A stretch of DNA of 60,676 nt, from the NCBI GenBank assembly GCA_945869265.1, contig CAMBOI010000017.1, positions 1-60,676 on the forward strand, written 5' to 3'. Below the pieces are notes generated by a model. The model made no database searches and was not told where the DNA came from. It saw only the letters and a list, made by a program, of their open reading frames with translations. The DNA is from an uncultured Prevotella sp. GTDB lineage: Bacteria > Bacteroidota > Bacteroidia > Bacteroidales > Bacteroidaceae. The translations under genes were made by a program, and so were the position numbers. Of this stretch, positions 8,889 to 18,412 are shown in pieces. The number at the start of each line of letters is the position of its first letter. Positions within the stretch are counted from its first letter, which is position 1.

Positions 8889-10613
8889 TTACCAGAAGTA
8901 GGCGTAGAAGCATGCGCAAAGACCGATTACCACGAGGGTACCTACGATGTCAAACCAGCCCCAGCTTTCACGGATCGACTTCTTGAAGTCGGAAGTGAAG
9001 GTGATGGCCTCTACCTGTGCCTTACTTGGAGCTGGAGTGAAGCAGCTCACCACTATCATAAATATAATAAGGAACACGAGCAACCAGCACTCGAAAACGA
9101 GCCAGTTGGTCTGCCAGAACCATGCAGTGGCATCCCAGAAAGCACCATCCATTGCTGATTTTCCTGTATCGGTAATCACATTGGTAACAAGGCGTACCAT
9201 ACCAATGAGGAAGCCTACGATCATCGTGTATTCTCCTGACTTAGGAGTAATCTTCTTGGAGAAGATACCCATAGCGAACACTGCTACCATCGCTGGAGCA
9301 AGCAACGACTGGATGCCCTGGAGATAGTTGTAGAGTGTGTCCATCTTCATCATAATGGGCAACCATGCAAAACCAAGAACTACGACTACCACGGTGGCTA
9401 CACGACCTACGAATACATAATGCTCCTCACTCATACCCTTCTTGAGAGGCTTGTAGAAGTCCTCGGTGAAGAGGGTTGCACAACTGTTGAAGAATGCTGC
9501 AAGTGAAGCAACAAGGGCGCAGATGAATCCAATGGTCACGATACCCTTAATACCGGCAGGAAGAACGTTCTTAACCATGATGGCAAAGGCAGCGTCGGTC
9601 TCCTGCATCTCGATTGAACCTTGCTCTGCCAAGGCAGCGGCAATCATACCAGGGATAAGGAACATGAAGCAAGGAAGTACTTTGAAGAAACCGGCAGCGA
9701 TAGTACCGCGGCGGGCACGCTTCATCACCTCCTCATTGCTCTCGCCAGGTACCTGTCCGAGTACACGCTGAACAATGTGCTGGTCAGTACACCAATACCA
9801 GAAACCGATGATGGTGGCACCGATGAACACTACGAATCCAGGATACTCCTGATACATACTGTCACCAGCCTCCCAGTGGAACATGTGGGTTGTACCATAA
9901 CCGTTGTTCAACTGGTTGCAATAGTTCATCATGCTTGTCCATCCCTCACCGATGCTACCACCACCGAGGGTGGCCAAACCGAGGAAGAGTACAAGGAATG
10001 AACCAATAACAAGAATAGGAGTCTGAATGGTAGAAAGTGTCATCACTCCCTTCATACCTCCAAATACGGTAAAGATGGTGGTGAGGATAATAAGACCGAT
10101 GGCTCCTGCCCAGAAATTCAAGCCCCAGAGGTACTCGAAGAAGATACCACCAGTGAGGGCGGTTACGCTCACCTTTGTGAGGATGTAGGCAACGAGGGTG
10201 ATAATCGACAGCCATGAACCAGTGCGCTGGGTGTAGCGGAACTTAAGGAAGTCGGGCATGGTGATAATCTTACCCATCTTGTTGATGAGAAGCTGATAGA
10301 ACGGTACGAACAACCAACCGAGGATGAGGATCATCCATCCCTGCATCTCCCAGTGGGCCATACCCACACCGCTCTTCGCACCGGTACCTGCGAGACCTAC
10401 AAGGTGCTCACTACCGATGTTGGCGGCGAAGATAGCCATACCGATTACATACCAGGGTTCACCCTTACCAAAGAGATAGGCAGAGGAATCTTCACCCTGC
10501 TGTGCTTGCTTGTCCTTCACAATGGCTCTCCAAACTGCCCATACAACGCCAAGGATACCAATGGCGAGTACCAACCAGTCAAGCCAGATAAATTCTGTTG
10601 ATGTCCAATTCAT
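8889..10613 (-). CDS. Sodium:solute symporter, probable arabinose transporter
   Basis: Inner-membrane SSS-family (SglT/PutP-like) Na+-coupled sugar importer of 574 aa. About 14 hydrophobic helices alternate with short loops. The N-terminal helix (FIWLDWLVLAIGILGVVWAV), the early motif ANIGSEHLVGLAGTGA and the GFWYWCTDQHIVQRVLG segment are the marks of sugar-type SSS proteins. It lies between the lipoprotein epimerase (45 nt upstream) and araR (100 nt downstream), so arabinose is the likely substrate. This matches known Bacteroides arabinose loci in which an SSS permease neighbours AraR. Substrate choice rests on context. The complete helix set and length argue for a functional gene. Confidence 0.9.
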   Translation of the reverse strand: MNWTSTEFIWLDWLVLAIGILGVVWAVWRAIVKDKQAQQGEDSSAYLFGKGEPWYVIGMAIFAANIGSEHLVGLAGTGAKSGVGMAHWEMQGWMILILGWLFVPFYQLLINKMGKIITMPDFLKFRYTQRTGSWLSIITLVAYILTKVSVTALTGGIFFEYLWGLNFWAGAIGLIILTTIFTVFGGMKGVMTLSTIQTPILVIGSFLVLFLGLATLGGGSIGEGWTSMMNYCNQLNNGYGTTHMFHWEAGDSMYQEYPGFVVFIGATIIGFWYWCTDQHIVQRVLGQVPGESNEEVMKRARRGTIAAGFFKVLPCFMFLIPGMIAAALAEQGSIEMQETDAAFAIMVKNVLPAGIKGIVTIGFICALVASLAAFFNSCATLFTEDFYKPLKKGMSEEHYVFVGRVATVVVVVLGFAWLPIMMKMDTLYNYLQGIQSLLAPAMVAVFAMGIFSKKITPKSGEYTMIVGFLIGMVRLVTNVITDTGKSAMDGAFWDATAWFWQTNWLVFECWLLVFLIIFMIVVSCFTPAPSKAQVEAITFTSDFKKSIRESWGWFDIVGTLVVIGLCACFYAYFW

Positions 10614-10658
10614 TTTTTCAATTAGTGCTAAAAAATTATTATTTCAGTTAGGATTAAA

Positions 10659-11828
10659 TTATTTCACGCTAAACTTATATGCGCAGTGGCTGTAATACTT
10701 CTCGCCCGGTTTGAGATATGGCTGCGGCCAATCTTTCTTGTTGGGGGAGTCGGGGTATTTCTGGCTCTCGAGACATACTGACACTTGCTTGGGATACTTG
10801 ATGCCGTGCTTGCAGGCTATACCTGTGCCCTGGAAGTTGCCGGTGTAAACCTGTACTCCAGGTTCGTTGGTGTACATCTCAAGGAAGATGCCGGTGACAG
10901 GAGAGTAGAGGGATGCACACACCTTTGTGTCGTCACCCTTACCATCCTTATATGTGTTAAGACACCAGTTATGGTCATAACCAGAGGCATTCTTAATCTG
11001 CTGGAAGGTAGTGTCAACTATGGTCTCTTCAATGGCATGTGCCTTGCGGAAATCCATTGGTGTGCCTTCAACTGGGGCTATTTCACCGGTGGTCATATAG
11101 GTGGCGTCTGCCGGGGTGTAGTTGTCGGCATTCACATAAAGCACCATATTCATACCTGGCTTCGACGGGTCGCCGTTGAGGTTGAAATAGCTGTGGTTGG
11201 TTTGATTGATGATTGTCTCCTTGTCGGTTGTTGCCTCCCAAACGATGTCGAGAGTGTTGTTGCTGAGCAAGGTATAAGTAGTTGTTGCTGTGACTGTGCC
11301 AGGGAATCCGTTGTCTCCATCGGGTGACACGATTGTCATCTTTAGGGTAGAGTCATTTACCTGTTCTGCCTCATACACCTGATACATCCATCCCGTAGGA
11401 CCTCCGTGCAAGCAATGTCCAAAATTGTTCTGTGGCAATTGATACTCCTTGCCATCTACTGTGATCTTACCCTGGTTGATACGGTTCGCATAACGTCCTA
11501 CCGATGAACCAAAATCACTGGGAGAATTCTCAATGTCGGCATACTGGGCGATGTTGTCGTAGCCTAATACTACGTCTGTGGGCTTACCGTCCTTGTCAGG
11601 TACAACAAGAGATACTACACGAGCACCGAAATTGGTGATACATACCTCCATTCCATTGGAGTTCTTGAGAGTGAACAACGCGGTTTTCTTACCGTTGATT
11701 GTTGAGTCAAAGGCTGCAGGATTAAGTCCAGACACGGTGGTGTCCGCAACTTTCTGTCCTGACTGGCAACTTGCCATCATTGCGATGGCCAAGCCAAATG
11801 CATAGCATGATGTCTTAATTTTCTTCAT
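10659..11828 (-). CDS. galM: Aldose 1-epimerase, lipoprotein form
   Basis: Mutarotase that interconverts alpha and beta sugar anomers. The N-terminus MKKIKTSCYAFGLAIAMMAS ends in a lipobox with Cys21, so the enzyme is expected on a membrane facing the periplasm or surface. Catalytic residues are recognisable: His in NQTNHSYFNL and Glu in TNEPGVQVYTG, with the substrate-binding VGRYANRINQGK near the N-terminal third. At 389 aa it is a typical GalM plus signal. It heads the arabinose operon behind its own promoter and 45 nt before the symporter, so its natural job is probably to equilibrate arabinose (or galactose) anomers for uptake. A second, cytosolic GalM is encoded at 14.7-15.8 kb. Confidence 0.92.
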   Translation of the reverse strand: MKKIKTSCYAFGLAIAMMASCQSGQKVADTTVSGLNPAAFDSTINGKKTALFTLKNSNGMEVCITNFGARVVSLVVPDKDGKPTDVVLGYDNIAQYADIENSPSDFGSSVGRYANRINQGKITVDGKEYQLPQNNFGHCLHGGPTGWMYQVYEAEQVNDSTLKMTIVSPDGDNGFPGTVTATTTYTLLSNNTLDIVWEATTDKETIINQTNHSYFNLNGDPSKPGMNMVLYVNADNYTPADATYMTTGEIAPVEGTPMDFRKAHAIEETIVDTTFQQIKNASGYDHNWCLNTYKDGKGDDTKVCASLYSPVTGIFLEMYTNEPGVQVYTGNFQGTGIACKHGIKYPKQVSVCLESQKYPDSPNKKDWPQPYLKPGEKYYSHCAYKFSVK

Positions 11829-11878
11829 CTTTATGATGTTTTTAGTTGTTGATATTGCATGATTGCTTTTTTCGGGTG

Positions 11879-11908
11879 TAAAATTACAATAAAGATTTGA
11901 ATTGACAA
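11879..11908 (-). promoter_or_regulatory. Promoter of the arabinose operon
   Basis: On the minus strand TTG (11906-11908), a 19-nt spacer and TAATTTTA (11879-11886) match the Bacteroidetes promoter except for the last -7 base. The following CACCCGAAAA is common just after such -7 elements. The leader to the lipoprotein galM start is about 40 nt. Confidence 0.6.
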
Positions 11909-11932
11909 TGCATTTTCTCCTTTTTTTTTCGT

Positions 11933-11973
11933 TAATAGTGTATTTTTTACACTTTTATTGTAGTTCGTACACT
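11933..11973. promoter_or_regulatory. Candidate AraR operator: palindrome plus extra half-site
   Basis: AGTGTA (11937-11942), a 5-nt T spacer and TACACT (11948-11953) form a palindrome that extends, with one mismatched pair, to 11933-11957. A further TACACT half-site lies at 11968-11973, exactly 20 bp on and so on the same DNA face. The cluster is 25 bp upstream of the -33 element of the arabinose promoter. Assignment to AraR is inference. Confidence 0.4.
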
Positions 11974-12024
11974 TATTTAAGTTCTGTTAACTATGAATAG
12001 GTTGTAGTTAGGGAGAAAAGAAAA

Positions 12025-12100
12025 GGGGAACAGTATGACATCACGTCGTGCTATCCCCCCTTTGAATTTAGTATGTGTTCATGCATGTCAATTACATGCA
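12025..12100 (-). terminator. Probable galK terminator region
   Basis: The 304-nt gap between galK and the arabinose operon holds a 7-bp perfect hairpin, TGCATGT and ACATGCA (12082-12088 and 12094-12100), 33 nt past the galK stop. Further on is an imperfect G/C-rich stem, GGGGA with TCCCC (12025-12029 and 12054-12058), followed on the minus strand by TTTTCTTTTC. The second is the more terminator-like but is weakly paired. Confidence 0.4.
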
Positions 12101-12132
12101 GTCAGACTTATTTACGATAATTATAAACTTTA

Positions 12133-13293
12133 TTAGCAGATCTTTCTTGAACCATCGCCAATAACCACGTCATAGACCTTAGGCTCATGTCCGTATTTTG
12201 CTGCAAATTTGGCCTTGGCATCAGCAATAAACTTGTTGTAGATGTTTGCCTTGACAAGGTTGATTGTACAACCTCCAAATCCGCCACCCATAATACGGCT
12301 ACCTGTGACTCCGTTTTCCTTGGCTATATCGTTGAGGAAATCAAGTTCCTCGCATGACACTTCATAGTCCTTGGAAAGGCCTTCGTGAGTCTCATACATC
12401 TTCTGACCTACAGTCTCGTAGTCGCCCTCGTTCAGAGCCTCGCACACAGCAAGTACGCGATCTTTCTCGCCGAGGACAAACTTGGCACGACGATAATCCT
12501 CTTCGCCTACCTCTGCCTTCACTTCCTCAAGCTGCTCCCATGTGCAGTCGCGCAGAGTCTCGAATGTGCCTTCCGGATGCTTGGCAGCAATGTGCTTAAC
12601 CACATTCTCGCAACTGTTGCGACGGTCATTGTAAGGTGAACCTGCCAATTCGTGCTTAACGACAGAGTCGAGCAGAACGAGCTTATAGCCTTCGGGCATG
12701 AATGGGAAATATTCAAACTCGCGACTGCGGCAGTCAAGGCGCATGAGGCAACCAGCCTTTCCGAACACACTTGCAAACTGATCCATAATACCACAGTTTA
12801 CTCCGCAGTAGTTGTGCTCTGTGGCCTGACCTACCAACACGAGATCCCACTTGGAGATGCGGTTGTCGGCAAACAGGTCGTTGATGGCATAGGCAAAGCA
12901 ACTCTCAAGAGCAGCTGATGATGACATACCGGCACCGAGGGGAACATCACCTGCAAAGGCAGTGTTGAATCCCTTGACATCTACGCCCAACTTGCGCATT
13001 TCCTGAACAACACCATAGATGTAGCGTGCCCAACTTGCACGAGGACCATTGGGGTCATCAACCTTAAACTCTACACGGTCCTTGAGGTCGATAGAGTAGG
13101 CCTGAATGGTGTCGGTGCCATTAGGACGAATTTCACACATCATGCCTTTGTCAACGGCACCTGGAAATACAAAACCACCATTGTAGTCGGTGTGCTCACC
13201 AATCAGGTTGATACGACCCGGTGAGGCGTATATGTTACCTGTCTTGCCGTCGAAATGCTTGATAAAACGGCTTCTTACAAATTCAATGTCCAT
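12133..13293 (-). CDS. galK: Galactokinase
   Basis: GHMP-family kinase that phosphorylates alpha-D-galactose at C1. The protein is 386 aa, standard length. The N-terminal GalK signature GRINLIGEHTDYNGG is at about 27-41, the GHMP ATP-binding loop VPLGAGMSSSAALE near 123-136, and the catalytic Asp is in CGVNCGIMDQFASVFG. The C-terminal motif SRIMGGGFGGCTI is also intact. It is the last gene of a three-gene operon galM, MFS permease, galK with gaps of 29 and 42 nt. GalT and GalE are not in this window, so the Leloir pathway must be completed elsewhere. Confidence 0.97.
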   Translation of the reverse strand: MDIEFVRSRFIKHFDGKTGNIYASPGRINLIGEHTDYNGGFVFPGAVDKGMMCEIRPNGTDTIQAYSIDLKDRVEFKVDDPNGPRASWARYIYGVVQEMRKLGVDVKGFNTAFAGDVPLGAGMSSSAALESCFAYAINDLFADNRISKWDLVLVGQATEHNYCGVNCGIMDQFASVFGKAGCLMRLDCRSREFEYFPFMPEGYKLVLLDSVVKHELAGSPYNDRRNSCENVVKHIAAKHPEGTFETLRDCTWEQLEEVKAEVGEEDYRRAKFVLGEKDRVLAVCEALNEGDYETVGQKMYETHEGLSKDYEVSCEELDFLNDIAKENGVTGSRIMGGGFGGCTINLVKANIYNKFIADAKAKFAAKYGHEPKVYDVVIGDGSRKIC

Positions 13294-13335
13294 AGTCGAT
13301 CGTCTTTTAAGTGTTCTACATTATATTATAATAAT

Positions 13336-14643
13336 TTACTCTACAGGGATATCGGTGTTGACGTTCTTCGAACCTGCAAGGGCATACCAGAACATGTAGG
13401 CCATGGCCAAAAGAGGAACGATGTAGCTAACCATGTAACCTGCATTGTCGGCAATATAGTTCTGGATAAGTGGCAGAACACCACCACCAACTACCATCAT
13501 CATGAAGATGCCAGATGCCTGGGCGGTATATTTGCCAAGTCCCTCTGTAGCAAGGTTGAATATCGATGCCCACATTACTGAGGTGCAAAGACCGCAGAGA
13601 ACGAGTAGGAGAGCGCTCAATGGCACTACCATCACCTCAAATGAACTACCAGTGAACAAAGGCATAGTAGCTGTAACATCTTTCGGAACAAACATCGCAC
13701 CGATGATGAGCAACATTCCGATACCACTTGTAGCTAGCATAAGCATCTTGGAAGAAACCTTGTCGGCAATGAATCCGGCAACGAAACGACCCACAAGCAT
13801 CAGCAACCAGTATGTACCTGCAACAAAACCACCTACGGCAGCTGCATTCTCGAGGATGCCAGCACCCTTGTCGCTTGTGTCAGAAATATAGAAATTGAGA
13901 GTTCCGGGAATACCTACCTCAACACCTACATACACGAAGATTGCAATTACGCCCAACACACAATGACGGAAAGCCCAAGGAGAATGTTCGAATTTTGTCT
14001 CTGCTGTTACCTTACCTATCGACGGGTCTTCAATAGGAATGAAGAGCAGTACAAAGAAGGCTGCGGCAAAGACACCCATTGCAATGAAAAGCACAAGGTT
14101 GACATCAGCCATCTGTGTGCTCGCTGTCACTGTTCCGATAAGTGCACCTACAAACATCGGGGTTAATGTTCCAGATAAAGAATTCAGTGTACCTCCAATG
14201 AGATTCAGCTGGTTACCGCGGTTTCCGCCACCTCCAAGAAGGTTGAGCATCGGGTTGACAACTGTGTTGAGAAGACATACCGAAAAACCTGAGATAAAGG
14301 CTCCTAACAGATAGATATAGAATCCATTCAAGCCAGAGGCAGTACCAGACAGGAATTGGATAAGAACGCCAAAGAATCCTACACCAATACCTAAGAGGGC
14401 GGTTTTCTTATAACCAATCTTTGTAAGGAGTTTTCCTGCTGGAATTCCCATAAAAAGATAGGCGAAGAAATTCATGAAGTTACCCATCATACCCAGCAGG
14501 TTGCTACCGCCAATTTCAGGTTGGTTCTTCCAAATAACACCAATAGGTGCAGCCAGGTTTGTAACAAACGAAATCATCGCATACAGGAAAAACATTGTGA
14601 TTATCGCAATGAAACTTCCCTGTTTCTTTTGTGTTTCAGACAT
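13336..14643 (-). CDS. MFS sugar permease (FucP/GluP-like)
   Basis: Inner-membrane major facilitator of 435 aa with 12 predicted helices, most similar in pattern to the proton-coupled FucP/glucose-galactose (GluP) group. Visible features include the first helix with AMISFVTNLAAPIG, the helix 2-3 loop GIPAGKLLTKIGYKKT typical of the MFS motif A position, and an equivalent GRFVAGFIADKVSSKM in the second half. Genes for GalM lie 29 nt upstream and for GalK 42 nt downstream on the same strand, so galactose is the likely cargo. The permease supplies galactose that the epimerase converts to the alpha anomer and GalK phosphorylates. Confidence 0.88.
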   Translation of the reverse strand: MSETQKKQGSFIAIITMFFLYAMISFVTNLAAPIGVIWKNQPEIGGSNLLGMMGNFMNFFAYLFMGIPAGKLLTKIGYKKTALLGIGVGFFGVLIQFLSGTASGLNGFYIYLLGAFISGFSVCLLNTVVNPMLNLLGGGGNRGNQLNLIGGTLNSLSGTLTPMFVGALIGTVTASTQMADVNLVLFIAMGVFAAAFFVLLFIPIEDPSIGKVTAETKFEHSPWAFRHCVLGVIAIFVYVGVEVGIPGTLNFYISDTSDKGAGILENAAAVGGFVAGTYWLLMLVGRFVAGFIADKVSSKMLMLATSGIGMLLIIGAMFVPKDVTATMPLFTGSSFEVMVVPLSALLLVLCGLCTSVMWASIFNLATEGLGKYTAQASGIFMMMVVGGGVLPLIQNYIADNAGYMVSYIVPLLAMAYMFWYALAGSKNVNTDIPVE

Positions 14644-14672
14644 AATTTTTTTTAGTTATTAATACTTGATTA

Positions 14673-15764
14673 TTATTTTTCCACTCCAAATTTATAGATA
14701 GTCTTCTGCTTATACTGCTCAGTGGGGCGCAGAATAACCGACGGGAAGTAAGGACGGTTGGGAGAGTCGGGGAAGTGCTGGCACTCCAGACATACGGCTG
14801 AGCGCTTGGGGAATGTGGCTCCATGCTGACCGACTGCACCATTGCAGAAATTGGCTGTGTAGAGCTGAATACCAGGTTCGGTGGTATAAACCTCTAATGA
14901 ACGACCGCTCTTTGGCTCCACTACTTTGGCTGCAAAGCTCAACTCACCCTCTTCCTTCTTGTTGAGGACATAGTTGTGGTCGTATCCGCTTCCATTCTTA
15001 ATCTGCTCGTTGTCAGCATTAATCTCAAGACCGAATGCCTTTGGCTGGCGGAAATCAAACGGTGTGCCCTCCACCTTGAGGATTTCTCCGGTAGGAATAC
15101 TGGTGTTGTCAATAGGAAGATAGAAATCTGCATTGATCTGACAAATCTGCTCCTCAATTGTAGGAGTAGGATTGGCAATACCTGCCAATGAGAAGAATGC
15201 GTGATGGGTGAGACAGATGATTGTCTTCTTGTTTGTTGTGGCGAGATACTCGATAACAAGTTCGTTATCATCAGTAAATGTAAATTCAACTGTCAACTTC
15301 ACCTCGCCCGAGAATCCTTCCTCGCCATAGGGAGAAGTATAGTTGAGAGCCAATGAGCGAGGACCCATCTGACGGGCATCCCACACTCTCATGTTATAGC
15401 CCTTGTTACCTCCGTGAAGATGGTTAGGACCATCGTTGAGAGCCAATTGGTACTCCTTGCCGTTAAGGGTGAACTTACCCTTGCAGATACGGTTACCATA
15501 GCGTCCGATGAGAGTGGAGCGGTAGATCTCGTTAGTTTCCATAAGAGACTTGATGCTATCAAAGCCCTGGACAACGTTTGCCACGTTGCCATCCTTGTCA
15601 GGAACCATGATGGCACAGATAGCTCCGCCATAGTTTGAAATTGCTACTTCGTAACCTTTACGGTTGCGCAAAATGTATAAATCGGTCTTTTTACCGTTGA
15701 TGGTGGTCTGGAAATCTTTGCGATTCAGACCACACAAGTTCGCTGTTTCTGAATTACTTGTCAT
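14673..15764 (-). CDS. galM: Aldose 1-epimerase, cytosolic
   Basis: Galactose mutarotase of 363 aa that converts beta-galactose to the alpha anomer used by GalK. No signal peptide is seen; the N-terminus MTSNSETANLCGLNRKDF is hydrophilic, so the enzyme is cytosolic, unlike the lipoprotein paralogue at 10.7-11.8 kb. Substrate-binding LIGRYGNRICKGKFTL, the catalytic His in CLTHHAFFSLAG and Glu in TTEPGIQLYTAN are all present. It is the first gene of the galactose operon and lies behind a recognisable promoter. The two paralogues share the family core but diverge at both ends, so they look like old duplicates specialised for two compartments. Confidence 0.95.
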   Translation of the reverse strand: MTSNSETANLCGLNRKDFQTTINGKKTDLYILRNRKGYEVAISNYGGAICAIMVPDKDGNVANVVQGFDSIKSLMETNEIYRSTLIGRYGNRICKGKFTLNGKEYQLALNDGPNHLHGGNKGYNMRVWDARQMGPRSLALNYTSPYGEEGFSGEVKLTVEFTFTDDNELVIEYLATTNKKTIICLTHHAFFSLAGIANPTPTIEEQICQINADFYLPIDNTSIPTGEILKVEGTPFDFRQPKAFGLEINADNEQIKNGSGYDHNYVLNKKEEGELSFAAKVVEPKSGRSLEVYTTEPGIQLYTANFCNGAVGQHGATFPKRSAVCLECQHFPDSPNRPYFPSVILRPTEQYKQKTIYKFGVEK

Positions 15765-15799
15765 AATCGTATGCTTTTAGTTACTAATTTTCTTGTCTG

Positions 15800-15830
15800 C
15801 AAAGTAACTAAAAATTTCCGACATATACAA
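15800..15830 (-). promoter_or_regulatory. Promoter of the galactose operon
   Basis: TTG (15828-15830), a 20-nt spacer and TTACTTTG (15800-15807) are read on the minus strand, one mismatch from TAnnTTTG. The leader to the galM ATG is about 30 nt. Confidence 0.6.
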
Positions 15831-15858
15831 GTTTATCGCCAAAAAAAATGTTTTTTGT

Positions 15859-15871
15859 GTGTTAAAAACAC
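15859..15871 (-). terminator. Possible folC terminator
   Basis: GTGTT, AAA loop, AACAC (15859-15871) begins one base past the folC stop. On the minus strand it is followed within about 10 nt by a run of eight T. The stem is only 5 bp, so efficiency is doubtful. Confidence 0.35.
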
Positions 15872-17194
15872 CTAAATGCAATCTTTGAGGAAATCTGCCA
15901 CTACATAACTACTACCTCCAACGAAGATAAAATCATCATGAGCAGCAGCTTTGATAGCAGCCGTAAATGCTTCTTTTACAGATGGATAGCCTCCTCCATA
16001 CAATCCGTTGGCAACTGCTTTTTCCTGTATGGTGATCCATGGTAGTGCCCTATGGTTGTCTGCCTCGGTAAAATAGTATAATGCGTTCTTTGGGAGTAAT
16101 TTTATGACACTGTCGATGTCTTTGTCGTCCACCATACCGAATATGATATGCCTCTGTTTGCATTTTGTGGCAGCCAACTGCCGGCTTATGAATTGCCATC
16201 CAGCAAGATTGTGACCAGTGTCGCACACTACATTCGGTGCGGTTTTCACCGTTTGCCATCTGCCTCTCAATCCTGTCAGTTTGGTCACATTCATGAATGC
16301 TTCCGACAGTTCATTACGCATGCACTTACATCCGTTTTCGGTGACACATTCGCTCAGATACCCTTGCTTCATGATATTCTTCACCGCCACAAGCACAGTA
16401 TTGACATTCTCCACTTGATAGCTACCGCTTAGGGCGCATTTAATCTCCCCGAAGCTTCTTGTTATATATAATAAGGTGGTGTTGTCAAGAGGTTGCACCC
16501 TTAAAACTTCCTTATTATTGTCATCCTGGGCGAAGATTGCCTCCGAATGTGTTTCGAGAGCCTTGCGTAGGAATACCGGTTTTGTCTCTTCATTGGCATT
16601 GCCAATCACCACTGGAGTGTCGTCCTTGATGATACCAGCTTTCTCAGCGGCTATCTTTGCCAATGTGTTGCCGAGAAACTGTGTATGGTCGAAACTGATA
16701 TTTGTGATTATCGACAATATCGGATTGATGATATTGGTGCAGTCGAGCCTTCCTCCAAGTCCTGTTTCGATTACTGCGATGTCCACTTTCATGTCTTCAA
16801 AATATTTGAAGGCCATTGCGGTGGTCAGTTCAAAGAACGACGGACGCATAGGCTCGAAGAACTGTCGTTCTTTTTCTACAAAGTCTATGACATACTGCTC
16901 GCTCACCATTCTTCCGTTCACCCTTATGCGCTCCCTGAAATCCACAAGATGGGGAGATGTGTAAAGTCCCACCTTGTAGCCAGCCGTCTGAAGCAGAGCG
17001 GCAATAAGACTTGAGCAAGAGCCCTTGCCGTTGGTGCCTGCCACATGTATTGTCTTGTAAGAACAATGCGGATGACCGAAGTGCACGTCAAGCGAAAGAG
17101 TGTTGTCAAGTCCGCTCTTGTAGCCCTTTGCCCCGTTGCGCTCAAACATCGGGAGTTGGTTGAACAGATATTCAGTAGTCTCGCGGTATGTCAT
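15872..17194 (-). CDS. folC: Folylpolyglutamate/dihydrofolate synthase
   Basis: ATP-dependent Mur-ligase-family enzyme adding glutamate to dihydropteroate and to reduced folates in the cytosol. The 440-aa protein has the P-loop GTNGKGSCSSLIAALL at about 53-68, the FolC signature FFELTTAMAF, the IETGLGGRLDCTN motif and the second nucleotide-contact region ITNISFDHTQFLG. The C-terminal glutamate-binding domain contains VCDTGHNLAG, also typical. It follows dnaJ by 17 nt on the same strand and is thus likely the last gene of the ABC-F, grpE, dnaJ, folC transcription unit. One-gene bifunctionality (FPGS plus DHFS) is usual in bacteria but cannot be proved from sequence. Confidence 0.95.
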   Translation of the reverse strand: MTYRETTEYLFNQLPMFERNGAKGYKSGLDNTLSLDVHFGHPHCSYKTIHVAGTNGKGSCSSLIAALLQTAGYKVGLYTSPHLVDFRERIRVNGRMVSEQYVIDFVEKERQFFEPMRPSFFELTTAMAFKYFEDMKVDIAVIETGLGGRLDCTNIINPILSIITNISFDHTQFLGNTLAKIAAEKAGIIKDDTPVVIGNANEETKPVFLRKALETHSEAIFAQDDNNKEVLRVQPLDNTTLLYITRSFGEIKCALSGSYQVENVNTVLVAVKNIMKQGYLSECVTENGCKCMRNELSEAFMNVTKLTGLRGRWQTVKTAPNVVCDTGHNLAGWQFISRQLAATKCKQRHIIFGMVDDKDIDSVIKLLPKNALYYFTEADNHRALPWITIQEKAVANGLYGGGYPSVKEAFTAAIKAAAHDDFIFVGGSSYVVADFLKDCI

Positions 17195-17211
17195 AGCCCG
17201 TACGATAAATA

Positions 17212-18378
17212 TTAATTGAAGTAATTTCTGAATTTCTGGAATATTGACTGCTTTGTGGCAGAGTCGCCCTTGAAGTTGTCGCTTTTCTTCATTTCTTCGA
17301 GAGCCTTCTTCTCGTCGCGGCTAAGAGTCTTCGGCACATATACGCTGATGTTCACAATCAAGTCGCCATTACCTCTGCCATAGCCTTGCACAGCAGGAAG
17401 TCCCTTTCCTCTGAGTCTCAGTGTCTTACCAGGCTGTGTTCCAGGTTCAATCTTCATTCTCACCTTGCCGCCCGAGATAGTGGGTATCTCAACATCGCCT
17501 CCTAAGGCAGCCGTCGGGAAGTCGAGCAGCAGGTTGTAGATGAGGTTGTTGCCATCCCTGATGAATGTGTCGTTGGGCTCTTCTTCGATAAGCACCTGGA
17601 TGTCGCCATTGATACCGTTGCGGCGTCCGGTATTTCCTTTGCCCGGAACATTCACTACCATACCTTGTGCCACTCCAGCTGGAATGTTGATTTCAACAAC
17701 CTCCTCGCCTTTGACGACACCGGTGCCGCCACACTCTCTACACTTGTTCTTGATTACCTTGCCTTCGCCGCCACAAGTAGGACATACGCCTTGTGTCTGC
17801 ATCATTCCGAAGATGCTCTGTGTGGTGTGGGTGATATATCCCGAACCATGGCATGTCTGGCATGTTTCCATACCGCTTCCGGCTTCAGCTCCACTGCCGC
17901 CGCAATGCTGACAAGCCACATCCTTCTTCACCTTGAATTTCTTGGTAACTCCAGTGGCTATCTCGCTCAAGGTCAGTCTTACCTTCAGACGCAAGTCGTT
18001 GCCGCGGTGCTGCTGCGGTTGTCTTTGTCCGCCACCGCCGAATCCGCTAAACCCGCCAAATCCGGCATGACCGCCGAATATGTCGCCGAACATAGAGAAG
18101 ATGTCGTCCATGTTCATGCTTGTGCCGAATCCACTGCCTCCGCCGAATCCCGCACCAGGACCGTTGAATCCAAACTGGTCGTATTGCTGTCGCTTCTGTG
18201 GGTCGTGCAGCACGTCGTATGCTTCGGCAGCCTCCTTGAATTTCTCCTCAGCCTCCTTGTTGCCGGGATTGCGGTCAGGGTGGTATTTGATGGCAATCTT
18301 TCGGTATGCCTTCTTTATTTCGTCTTCCGAGGCGCTTTTGTCAACGCCAAGCACCTCATAATAATCTCTCTTTGCCAT
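17212..18378 (-). CDS. dnaJ: Chaperone DnaJ
   Basis: Type I Hsp40 co-chaperone that delivers unfolded clients to DnaK and stimulates its ATPase. All type I parts are present in 388 aa: the J domain with [10 protein letters not shown] carrying the HPD triad (about 32-35), a long Gly/Phe-rich linker (about 74-120), four zinc-finger motifs [24 protein letters not shown] and CRECGGTG (about 145-225), and the C-terminal client-binding domains. It is 34 nt downstream of grpE, the nucleotide exchange factor of the same cycle. dnaK is not in the window. No CIRCE-like inverted repeat was seen before grpE. Confidence 0.98.
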   Translation of the reverse strand: MAKRDYYEVLGVDKSASEDEIKKAYRKIAIKYHPDRNPGNKEAEEKFKEAAEAYDVLHDPQKRQQYDQFGFNGPGAGFGGGSGFGTSMNMDDIFSMFGDIFGGHAGFGGFSGFGGGGQRQPQQHRGNDLRLKVRLTLSEIATGVTKKFKVKKDVACQHCGGSGAEAGSGMETCQTCHGSGYITHTTQSIFGMMQTQGVCPTCGGEGKVIKNKCRECGGTGVVKGEEVVEINIPAGVAQGMVVNVPGKGNTGRRNGINGDIQVLIEEEPNDTFIRDGNNLIYNLLLDFPTAALGGDVEIPTISGGKVRMKIEPGTQPGKTLRLRGKGLPAVQGYGRGNGDLIVNISVYVPKTLSRDEKKALEEMKKSDNFKGDSATKQSIFQKFRNYFN

Positions 18379-18412
18379 AATTCTTCAACCTTCAATCTTC
18401 AACTTTCAATCT

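Noticed and set aside
18379..18412. CIRCE heat-shock operator near grpE/dnaJ
   Set aside because: No TTAGCACTC-type inverted repeat is present here or before the ABC-F gene.
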